Assembly: GCA_964541375.1 (NCBI GenBank)
Contig: CAZIPT010000042.1
Coordinates: forward strand, 1 to 17,973
Length of the DNA: 17,973 bases
Reading direction: 5' to 3'
Source of the DNA: JBAXEO01 sp964541375
GTDB lineage: Bacteria > Actinomycetota > Coriobacteriia > Anaerosomatales > JAAXUF01
This document shows positions 6,904 through 13,490 of the stretch, piece by piece. The position numbers were made by a program, and so were the translations under genes. The notes below the pieces were generated by a model that saw only the letters and a program-made list of their open reading frames with translations, was not told the origin of the DNA and did not search any database. Each line of letters starts with the position of its first letter. The first letter of the stretch is position 1.

Positions 6904-7578
6904 GTGGAAATCGATCTGAGCAAACCCATCCTGGACCGCAACGAGCGCCTCGCCGCTGACAACCGTGCGCGTTTCGACGCCGCCGGTGTCTTCGTTCTCG
7001 ATCTGATGGCCTCGCCAGGCGCCGGCAAGACCTCGACCATCCTGGCTACCATCGCCGCGCTGCGCGACCGCTACCGCATCGCGGTCATCGAGGGTGACAT
7101 TGCGAGCAAGGTGGACGCCGAGAAGGTCAAGGCGCACGGCATCCCGGCCGTTCAGATCAACACGGGCGGTGCGTGTCATCTCGAAAGCGACATGATCAAG
7201 CGCGCTGTCGATGCTCTGCCGTTGGAGGAGCTCGACCTGATCATCATCGAGAACGTCGGCAACCTGGTGTGCCCGACCGATTTCAACTTGGGCGAGAACG
7301 CCAAGGTCATGATTCTTTCGGTGCCCGAGGGCCACGACAAGCCCTACAAGTACCCGGGCATCTTCCAGGTCTCCGAGGCGGTCATCCTCAACAAGGTCGA
7401 CACCATGCCGTACTTCGACTTCGATGAGGAGGAGTTCACCGGCGTGGTCAAGTCGCTCAACCCCACCGCCCCGATCTTCCGCATCGCTGCCACAAAGGGC
7501 GACGGCGTCGCCGAGTGGGCCGACTGGCTCTCGGCGCGCATCGACGCGGCCAAGGCGGAGGCCGGAGCCGCATCGTGA
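6904..7578 (+). CDS. hypB: Hydrogenase nickel-incorporation GTPase HypB
   Basis: SIMIBI-class GTPase that drives nickel insertion into [NiFe] hydrogenase. With GTG 6904 as start the product has 224 aa and opens MEIDLSKPILDRNERLA, as HypB proteins commonly do; GAGGAG (6893-6898) is 5 bases ahead. GTG 6898, overlapping the hypA stop, is an alternative. The P-loop is SPGAGKTS (37-44), the G4 motif is NKVD (163-166), and ENVGNLVCP is at 116-124. The G-domain metal site residues C91-H92 and C123 are present. There is no N-terminal CxxCGC motif and no histidine-rich stretch, so it is the compact form without nickel storage. Confidence 0.95.
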   Translation: MEIDLSKPILDRNERLAADNRARFDAAGVFVLDLMASPGAGKTSTILATIAALRDRYRIAVIEGDIASKVDAEKVKAHGIPAVQINTGGACHLESDMIKRAVDALPLEELDLIIIENVGNLVCPTDFNLGENAKVMILSVPEGHDKPYKYPGIFQVSEAVILNKVDTMPYFDFDEEEFTGVVKSLNPTAPIFRIAATKGDGVAEWADWLSARIDAAKAEAGAAS

Positions 7579-8129
7579 TCGCCCGCGAGGAGGCCTACGC
7601 GCTCGTCACCGAGCGCATCCCGCAGCGCAATCTCGTGAACCACTGCGTCGCGACCGAGGTCATCATGCGCGCGCTCGCCGAGCATCTCGGCGCCGACGCA
7701 GCTGATGCGGATCGCTGGGCGCTCGCGGGTCTTCTCCACGACCTCGACTACGCCGAGACCGCCGACGACCCCGCACGCCACGGGCTTGTCAGTGCGCAGG
7801 AGCTGGCCGGCGTCATCGACGAGGAGATGCTGCACGCGATCCTCGCGCATGCCGACAAGGCCCCCCGAGAGACGCCGATGGACCGCGCGCTCTGGTGCGC
7901 CGACCCAACGACAGGCTTCATCGTGGCCGCCGCGCTCGTTCGACCCGAGAAGGACATCACGGGGGTACAGCTCAAGAGCCTCACTAAGCGCTGGAAGGAG
8001 AAGGCGTTCGCGAAGGGCGCCTCTCGCGAGCAGATGGCGGGCTGCGCCGAGCTCGGCCTGGAGCGCGACGAGTTCCTCGGCCTGGCGCTGGCGGCGATGC
8101 AGGCGCGTGCTTCGGACATCGGGCTCTAG
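7575..8129 (+). CDS. HD-domain phosphohydrolase-like protein
   Basis: 184 aa. The GTG at 7575 overlaps the hypB stop by 4 bases (GTGA) and has GGAG (7564-7567) 7 bases ahead. The HD-superfamily metal ligands are readable: H23 (LVNHCVATE), H55-D56 (GLLHDLDYAE), H69 or H92 (ILAHAD) and D110 (WCADPTTG). The family hydrolyses phosphoester bonds in nucleotides or signalling molecules; the substrate here cannot be told. The C-terminal third is a helical segment (about 126-184). The HD domain is compact, without GD or PAS domains, so it is more like small stand-alone HDIG hydrolases than cyclic-di-GMP phosphodiesterases. Tight coupling to hypB suggests co-expression but not necessarily a hydrogenase role. 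Confidence 0.82.
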   Translation: MIAREEAYALVTERIPQRNLVNHCVATEVIMRALAEHLGADAADADRWALAGLLHDLDYAETADDPARHGLVSAQELAGVIDEEMLHAILAHADKAPRETPMDRALWCADPTTGFIVAAALVRPEKDITGVQLKSLTKRWKEKAFAKGASREQMAGCAELGLERDEFLGLALAAMQARASDIGL

Positions 8130-8226
8130 CGCGACTTCCCAAAAAGAGGCCTTCTAGCTGCACGTTTGGTTCCTGACGGGATTCTCGGAAGGTGTCCGGG
8201 GTTTTATGGGGGTTGACGGACCTGTG

Positions 8227-8232
8227 TATAGT
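8227..8232 (+). promoter_or_regulatory. Candidate -10 box (TATAGT) of the topoisomerase gene
   Basis: TATAGT stands 39 bases before the TTG at 8271. A good-looking TTGACG (8213-8218) is only 8 bases upstream of it, too near to serve as its -35. The hexamer at normal spacing is poor. The 141-base gap 8130-8270 shows nothing else. Confidence 0.35.
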
Positions 8233-8270
8233 CGTCTGCAAAACGCCGCCCTTGGGAAGGTCGTCACGCG

Positions 8271-10796
8271 TTGAAGCTCATCGTCACCGAGAAGAACATC
8301 GCCGCCAAGAAGCTCGCCGAGATCCTGTCGGTGGGCAAGCCCAAGACCGAGAAGATCTACAACACGCCGGTCTACACGTTCCGCGCCGATGGCGAGGACT
8401 GGATGACCATCGGCCTCAAAGGCCACATTCTGGGCGTGGACTTCCCGCCGCAGATGGTGTTTGCGAAGGGTAAGTGGGAGGCCGTCTGGGAGGACGACCA
8501 CCGCGCCGCGCCCGCAACGATCCCCGCCTCACTGCCCACCCCGCCTTGGGAGAAGCGCAAGAAGCCGTTCACGGTGGACGGAATCGACCTCAAGGGCTGG
8601 AAGCTGGCCGCGCTGCCGTATCTGGTGTGGGCGCCGGTCGGCAAGTTGCCTGCAGAACGTGAGCTCATCCGAGCGCTCAAGAGCGCTGCCAAGAAGGCCG
8701 ACGAGATCATCATCGCGACCGACTTCGATCGGGAGGGCGAGCTGATCGGCAGCGATGCCGCAGCGCTGGCTCGCGACGTCAACAAGAAGGCTCCGATCAA
8801 GCGTGCGCGGTTCTCGGCGATCACCAAGGACGAGGTCCAGCGTGCGTTCGCCGAGCTCGTCGAGGTCGACGAATGCCTCGCGCAGGCCGGGGAGTCGCGC
8901 CAGGACATCGACCTGGTCTGGGGCGCTGTGCTGACGCGCTATCTCACTATGGCCAAGTTCTCCGGCTACGGAAACGTGAAGTCGGCCGGTCGGGTGCAGA
9001 CGCCCACGCTCGCCCTCATCGTGGCGCGGGAGCAGGAGCGGGACGCCTTCGTGCCCGAGATCTACTGGACAGTGAAGGGCAAGTTCAAGTGCGCGGATGC
9101 CGGCGCCGAGGCGGGGGAGTTCTCGGCGGGTCACGCGACTGATCGCTTCAAGAGCGAGGCCGAGGCCAAGCGCGTCATGGATGCCATCTCGGCAGCCAAG
9201 ACCGGGACCGTGACCAAGGCCGAGAAGAAGCAGCGCAAGGTGGCACCGCCTACGCCCTTCAACACCACCGCGCTGCAGGCTGCCGCGGCGGCCGAGGGCA
9301 TCACGCCGGGCCGGACGATGCGGATCGCCGAGTCCCTCTATATGGATGGGCTCATCAGCTATCCGCGTGTCGACAACACCGTGTATCCGGCCTCGCTCGA
9401 TCTGGGCGCGATCCTGTCGGCGCTTTCCGAGGTGCCGTTCTACCGCGAGCATATCGCCGGAATCAAGAAGGCCGGTGCGCTGCACCCGACGCGCGGCGCC
9501 AAGGAGACCACCGACCACCCGCCGATCCACCCCACGGCAGCGGCCGATCCCGACAAGCTGCGGCCCGAGGAGTGGAAGCTCTACAACCTGGTCGCTCGGC
9601 GGTTCCTGGCCACGCTTTCCGATGCAGCCATCATCGAGGGCACCAAGGTCACCATCGATGTTGCCAGCGAGCCGTTCGTGGCCAAGGGCGACATCCTAGC
9701 CTCGCCGGGCTTTCGCGCCATCTACCCGTACGGGCTGAAGAAGGACGAGCAGCTTCCCGCGCTTTCCGAGAACGACTCGGTGGACTTCCTGGGCGCCGAC
9801 TTCGCGCAGAAGCAGACCGAACCGCCCTCGCGCTATAGCCAAGGCAAGCTCATCCAGGAGATGGAGAAGCGTGGACTGGGCACCAAGGCAACGCGCCATG
9901 CGATCATCGAGCGGCTGATCGAGGTGCGCTACGCGGTCAACGAGCCGCTCGAGCCCACCTGTCTTGGCCGAGCGGTCATCGAGGCCCTGTCGACCTTCGC
10001 GCCCCGCATCACCACGCCGGATATGACCTCCGACCTCGAGGCCGAGATGGACAACATCGCGAACGGCCGAACCGACAGGGCGACCGTGGTCGGCCATTCT
10101 CGGCAGTTGCTCGCAAACGTGATGGATACGCTGATCGAGCACGCGCCCGAGCTCGGCGAGATCCTGAAGGCCGCCGGAGCCGACGACGCCAAGGTGGGCG
10201 TGTGCCCCAAGTCGGGTCACGACCTGCTCATCAAGACCGCCATCAAGACGCGCGGCCAGTTCGTGGGCTGTTCGGGATGGCCGGATTGCGACGTGACCTA
10301 CCCGCTGCCGCAAGGCAAGATCGAGGCTGTCGACGAGGTCTGTCCCGTGTGCGGCACGCCGCAGGTCAAGGTGATCCAGTTCCGACAGAAGCCGATCACC
10401 ATCTGCATCGATCCCAAGTGCTCCACCAACTACGAGCCCGAGATCAGCATCGGCGCCTGCAAGACATGCGCCGAGGCGGGCCGTACAGGCGACCTGACCG
10501 TGCGCAGGGGGGCGACCCGCAAGCGCTACGTCCGCTGCACCAACTACGACGAGTGCGGCGTGAGCTACCCGCTGCCTCAGCGAGGCGAACTCACGGCGAC
10601 CGGAGAGACCTGCGAAGCGTGTGACGCTCCGATGGTCGTCGTGAACACCGGCCGAGGACCTTGGCGCATCTGCGTGGATCCCAACTGCCCCGCGAAAGCC
10701 GAGAAGGCCGCGGCAGCCGAGGCGGCCGGCAAGAAGCCGGCAGCCAAGGGCCGCGCGACCAAGAAGAAGGCTCCGCCAAAGCCGACGGTCGGCTGA
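8271..10796 (+). CDS. topA: Archaeal-type DNA topoisomerase I (type IA)
   Basis: Relaxes negatively supercoiled DNA by single-strand cleavage and passage. 841 aa from a TTG start, with GGGAAGG (8254-8260) 10 bases upstream. The Toprim domain has E7 (VTEKNIAAKK) and D151/D153/E155 (TDFDREGE). The active-site tyrosine is Y364 in LISYPRVDNTVYP. Other type IA motifs are NVKSAGRVQTPTLALIV (235-251), HPPIHPT (416-422) and GLGTKATRHAIIE (535-547). IDLVWGAVLTR (213-223) and SYPRVDNTVYP are forms seen in archaeal topoisomerase I, whereas bacterial TopA has LDRLVGY and TYMRTDS types at these places. The C-terminus has four Cys-rich modules: C645/H650/C667/C673, C691/C694/C712/C717, C730/C733/C756/C762 and C781/C784/C801/C806. 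A Lys/Ala/Pro tail (810-841) follows. A standard bacterial topA may exist elsewhere in the genome. Confidence 0.9.
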   Translation: MKLIVTEKNIAAKKLAEILSVGKPKTEKIYNTPVYTFRADGEDWMTIGLKGHILGVDFPPQMVFAKGKWEAVWEDDHRAAPATIPASLPTPPWEKRKKPFTVDGIDLKGWKLAALPYLVWAPVGKLPAERELIRALKSAAKKADEIIIATDFDREGELIGSDAAALARDVNKKAPIKRARFSAITKDEVQRAFAELVEVDECLAQAGESRQDIDLVWGAVLTRYLTMAKFSGYGNVKSAGRVQTPTLALIVAREQERDAFVPEIYWTVKGKFKCADAGAEAGEFSAGHATDRFKSEAEAKRVMDAISAAKTGTVTKAEKKQRKVAPPTPFNTTALQAAAAAEGITPGRTMRIAESLYMDGLISYPRVDNTVYPASLDLGAILSALSEVPFYREHIAGIKKAGALHPTRGAKETTDHPPIHPTAAADPDKLRPEEWKLYNLVARRFLATLSDAAIIEGTKVTIDVASEPFVAKGDILASPGFRAIYPYGLKKDEQLPALSENDSVDFLGADFAQKQTEPPSRYSQGKLIQEMEKRGLGTKATRHAIIERLIEVRYAVNEPLEPTCLGRAVIEALSTFAPRITTPDMTSDLEAEMDNIANGRTDRATVVGHSRQLLANVMDTLIEHAPELGEILKAAGADDAKVGVCPKSGHDLLIKTAIKTRGQFVGCSGWPDCDVTYPLPQGKIEAVDEVCPVCGTPQVKVIQFRQKPITICIDPKCSTNYEPEISIGACKTCAEAGRTGDLTVRRGATRKRYVRCTNYDECGVSYPLPQRGELTATGETCEACDAPMVVVNTGRGPWRICVDPNCPAKAEKAAAAEAAGKKPAAKGRATKKKAPPKPTVG

Positions 10797-10859
10797 GCGC
10801 TGGGAACTGCATGAACCGGGCACAGTAGCGACATACACCTGAAGGAAGCGGAGCAACAC

Positions 10860-11555
10860 TTGAAGATCGCGGTCATCCAGCATCGTCTGCGCGACGGGGT
10901 CGATGCAGAGATAGAGGCTCTGCAGAATGCGGCGGCAAACGCTGGCGTCAGCGGTGCGGAGGTTGTATTCATGCCGGAGCCGCTATCGCTGATGGACGAC
11001 AGCGCAGCGACCGACCGCTTCTTCGCTGGCCTCGACGGTATGCCCGGCGTCCGCCTCATCCCGAGCACCGCTCCTGGCGTCCACAGTTTTGCCGCAACCG
11101 CGCCTCCGCTCGATGGGCTCGAGGGACTCGGCCGCATCGCGCTCCTCGCCGGTGACGCGTGCATGACAGGGCTCGAGCTCGTGCGGATCCTGGGCGACTC
11201 ACCCAACCTCGCCGTCCTCGCGCCGCGCAGCGAGAACGACCTGCAGGCCGAGGCGGTCATGGAGCTCGCAATCGGGCTGTCGAGGTCACTCGCGAGTCTC
11301 GTGGTGGTCACGGAGTGCGCTGGCGCTGCGCCGGGGATCGTGGGTCACGGAGGCTCGGCGATCATCTACCTGGGCGAGGTGCTTGCCGAGGCCCTGAGCC
11401 AGGACGACGAGACGCTCTACGCCGAGATCGAGCTTCCGCTGGGCAGGCCGGAGCCTCCTGCGCCGCTCCCTGCGATCGCCCCGATCCTGTCTCAGCGTGT
11501 TGCGCACCATCGCGGTGAGCAGCCGCCGATGGACTACCCGGCAGAGCTGAGCTAG
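10860..11555 (+). CDS. Divergent nitrilase-superfamily-like protein, probably lacking the catalytic Cys
   Basis: 231 aa, shorter than typical C-N hydrolases (260-300). TTG start with GGAG (10850-10853) 6 bases ahead. The N-terminus MKIAVIQHRLRDGVDAEIEA and VVFMPEP (E40) match the first strand and the catalytic Glu region of the nitrilase fold. LLAGDACMTGLELVR (95-109) aligns with the strand that carries the catalytic Cys (normally xxxCYDxRFPELxR). Counted back from ELVR, the Cys position is Asp99, and C101 is displaced. The later segment, with VVVTECAG (148-155) and a G-H-G-G-S-A-I-I pattern (162-169), fits the end of the fold. The loop that normally carries the catalytic Lys seems shortened. 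I infer a catalytically inactive or altered homologue. The role is unknown; it stands alone between the topoisomerase gene and mdh. Confidence 0.65.
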   Translation: MKIAVIQHRLRDGVDAEIEALQNAAANAGVSGAEVVFMPEPLSLMDDSAATDRFFAGLDGMPGVRLIPSTAPGVHSFAATAPPLDGLEGLGRIALLAGDACMTGLELVRILGDSPNLAVLAPRSENDLQAEAVMELAIGLSRSLASLVVVTECAGAAPGIVGHGGSAIIYLGEVLAEALSQDDETLYAEIELPLGRPEPPAPLPAIAPILSQRVAHHRGEQPPMDYPAELS

Positions 11556-11580
11556 GGCCCTATCTCCGCGCGACACGGAG

Positions 11581-11605
11581 GCTCTCGGCGTGCGACGCCG
11601 AGAGC
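11581..11605 (+). terminator. Perfect 11-bp hairpin, possible terminator or operator
   Basis: GCTCTCGGCGT (11581-11591) pairs exactly with ACGCCGAGAGC (11595-11605) around a GCG loop. No T-run follows, so it is either a weak terminator for the nitrilase-like gene or a protein-binding palindrome in the -35 area of the mdh promoter. Confidence 0.5.
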
Positions 11606-11608
11606 TGG

Positions 11609-11629
11609 ACGCGTGGTAGAATCACGCGT
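11609..11629 (+). promoter_or_regulatory. Inverted repeat enclosing the mdh -10 box
   Basis: ACGCGTG (11609-11615) and CACGCGT (11623-11629) form a perfect 7-bp inverted repeat around GTAGAAT. TAGAAT (11617-11622) is a good -10 hexamer. No consensus -35 is found 17 bases upstream. A regulator bound here would block RNA polymerase directly. Confidence 0.55.
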
Positions 11630-11702
11630 GACTTCGCTGCTCCACTAGTAGAAGCTTTCGCGACGCCTCTCGGCGGCGCTTCTCGCACGGAAGAGGGGGC
11701 TC

Positions 11703-12638
11703 ATGCCTTACCCGAGGGTGACCGTTGTCGGCGCGGGGCAGGTTGGCGCGACCGCCGCGCAGCTGTTGTTGCTCCACGAGATTGCCGACGTCGTGATGAT
11801 CGACGTTGCTGAGGGCCTGCCGCAGGGCAAGGCGCTCGACATGATGCACATGCGCTCGGTCGAGCACTTCGGCCCGAGCATCGTCGGCACCAACGACTAC
11901 GCCGATACCGCCGGCAGCGACGTGGTCGTTGTAACGGCGGGACTCCCGCGCAAGCCGGGCATGACCCGAGACGACCTGCTGGCCGCGAACAAGGCCATCG
12001 TGGAGAGCGTCATCGGCCACGTCGTATCGACCTCTCCGGGCGCCATCATCGTCTGCGTGACCAACCCTCTCGACGTGATGACCTACCTCGCGAAGAACGT
12101 CTCCGGTCTGCCCACCAGCCGCGTGTTTGGGATGGGCGGCGTTCTCGACTCCGCCCGCTTCGCCTACGCCATCGCCCAGAAGACCGGCGCGCCTATCGCC
12201 GACATCGAGGCGACAGCCATCGGCGCGCATGGGGATGCGATGGTGCCGATGCCGCGCTTTACCACGGTCGCGGGACGCTCGCTCACAGAACTGCTGCCTC
12301 AATCAGACGTCGACGAACTCGTGCGCCGCACGATCTTCGGCGGTGCCGAAGTGGTCGCGCTGCTCAAGACCGGCTCGGCGTTCTACGCTCCGGCAGCAAG
12401 CGTCGTGGCGATGGTGCGAGCCATTCTCGGCGACACCGGCGAGACGCTGCCCACATGTGCGTACCTGTCCGGCGAGTACGGCATCTCCGACGTCTACGTG
12501 AGCGTCCCCGCCCGCCTCGGCCGCGCTGGCGTGCTCGAAGTGGTAGAGCTGCCGCTCAATGAGGCGGAGCTCTGGGCCCTGCAGGCCTCGGCCGAGACGG
12601 TCGCCGAAGCCGTGGACTCGCTCGGGTTGCGAGGCTAG
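11703..12638 (+). CDS. mdh: Malate dehydrogenase (LDH-like type)
   Basis: NAD-dependent interconversion of malate and oxaloacetate. 311 aa. The Rossmann motif is GAGQVG (10-15), with D34 binding the NAD ribose. Substrate-binding arginines are R83 and R89 in AGLPRKPGMTRDDLL; R83 at the specificity position marks malate rather than lactate use. N121 is in VTNPLDVM. D149 and R152 are in GGVLDSARF, and the catalytic H176 is in IGAHGDAMVP. GGAAGAGGGGG lies just ahead of the ATG. This is the tetrameric MDH class 3 found in Chloroflexus, Bacillus and many anaerobes, unlike the dimeric MDH of most Actinobacteria. The fumarase alpha gene starts 3 bases after the stop, which indicates a malate-fumarate operon. 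Confidence 0.95.
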   Translation: MPYPRVTVVGAGQVGATAAQLLLLHEIADVVMIDVAEGLPQGKALDMMHMRSVEHFGPSIVGTNDYADTAGSDVVVVTAGLPRKPGMTRDDLLAANKAIVESVIGHVVSTSPGAIIVCVTNPLDVMTYLAKNVSGLPTSRVFGMGGVLDSARFAYAIAQKTGAPIADIEATAIGAHGDAMVPMPRFTTVAGRSLTELLPQSDVDELVRRTIFGGAEVVALLKTGSAFYAPAASVVAMVRAILGDTGETLPTCAYLSGEYGISDVYVSVPARLGRAGVLEVVELPLNEAELWALQASAETVAEAVDSLGLRG

Positions 12639-12641
12639 CGC

Positions 12642-13490
12642 GTGCTGAACGCCTCACAGATAGCCGAGGCGGTCCGAGACGCTCTCCCGCGCGTCGCCGA
12701 CTCGCTTCGGCCGGACGCGCTCGCGGCGCTCAAGCTCGCCGCCGAGACCGAGCGTTCCCCGCGCGGCCGCGCCGTGCTCGAGCAGCTGCTCGCCAACGCC
12801 CAGATCGCCGAGCGGGACTCGGTTCCGCTTTGCCAAGACACCGGAACCGTGTGGGTCCGGATCGAACTCGGCGCCGAGGAGTGCCTCACCGGCGACGTGC
12901 AGTCCGAGATCGACGCCGCAGTCGCTTCAGCCTATCGAGACGCGAAGCTTCGCATGAGCGTCGTCAAGAACGCACTCTTCGATCGCACCAACACCGGCAC
13001 CAACACGCCGGCCTTTGTCGAGGTCGTTCACGCCGCCCGGCTCGGCTCCGGCGCCACCGTGCACCTCATGCTCAAGGGAGGCGGCTCGGACAATGCCAGC
13101 CGTGTCGAGATGCTTCCTCCGGGCGCAGGCATCGAGGGCGTTCGCCGAGTAGTCCTCGAGACCGTCGAGGCCGGCGCGACCGGCGCCTGCCCGCCGCTTC
13201 TGGTGGGCGTGGGCGTCGGGTCGACCTTCGACAAGGTCGCGGGTCTGGCCAAGCGCGCGCTGCTGCGCCCGATCGGCGAGGAGCCGACCGGGCCGAGCGT
13301 CGCGGCGCTGGAGGCGGAGCTGCTCTCGGCGATCAACGCGACCGGGATCGGACCGGCCGGGCTCGGTGGCGACACCACGGCGCTCGCGGTTCACGTGCTG
13401 ACAGCGCCCTGCCACATCGCGGCGCTTCCGGTGGCGGTCAACATGGGGTGCTCGGCGATTCGCTCGGCGACATTTCAGGTGGGCGCGTGA
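12642..13490 (+). CDS. Class I fumarate hydratase, alpha subunit
   Basis: [4Fe-4S] enzyme catalysing the reversible hydration of fumarate to malate; in the two-subunit form, alpha holds the cluster. 282 aa, the usual size. Cluster cysteines are C64 (VPLCQDTGT), C183 (TGACPPLLVGVG) and C270 (NMGCSA). The GGGSDN motif is at 146-151. The GTG start 12642 is 3 bases after the mdh stop, and GAGG (12631-12634) inside the mdh end serves as ribosome site. L(+)-tartrate dehydratase alpha belongs to the same family, but the mdh neighbour favours fumarase. The oxygen-labile cluster agrees with an anaerobic life style. The beta subunit lies not next door but at 14997, beyond the transporter gene. Confidence 0.92.
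   Translation: MLNASQIAEAVRDALPRVADSLRPDALAALKLAAETERSPRGRAVLEQLLANAQIAERDSVPLCQDTGTVWVRIELGAEECLTGDVQSEIDAAVASAYRDAKLRMSVVKNALFDRTNTGTNTPAFVEVVHAARLGSGATVHLMLKGGGSDNASRVEMLPPGAGIEGVRRVVLETVEAGATGACPPLLVGVGVGSTFDKVAGLAKRALLRPIGEEPTGPSVAALEAELLSAINATGIGPAGLGGDTTALAVHVLTAPCHIAALPVAVNMGCSAIRSATFQVGA

Larger units (their letters stand above)
11556..11702 (+). promoter_or_regulatory. Regulatory region upstream of mdh
   Basis: This 147-base gap carries three structures. The first is a perfect hairpin 11581-11605. The second is an inverted repeat around a -10 box at 11609-11629. The third is a further possible leader hairpin (AGAAGC 11650-11655 with GCTTCT 11678-11683, enclosing CGCC-TCTC-GGCG). 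The mdh ribosome site (GGAAGAGGGGG, about 11689-11699) follows, so the leader would be about 75 bases long. Confidence 0.6.

Noticed and set aside
8213..8232. TTGACG plus TATAGT as a complete sigma-70 promoter
   Set aside because: The spacer is only 8 bases, too short for the two boxes to work together.
9696..10883. Minus-strand open frame of 395 codons opposite the topoisomerase gene
   Set aside because: Composition and position mark it as a shadow of the zinc-ribbon part of topA.
12830..13486. Upstream extension of the MFS reading frame (Arg-rich, about 219 codons)
   Set aside because: It lies over the fumarase alpha gene, which has its cluster cysteines and family motifs. The extension has shadow-type Arg/Gly-rich composition and no ribosome site.
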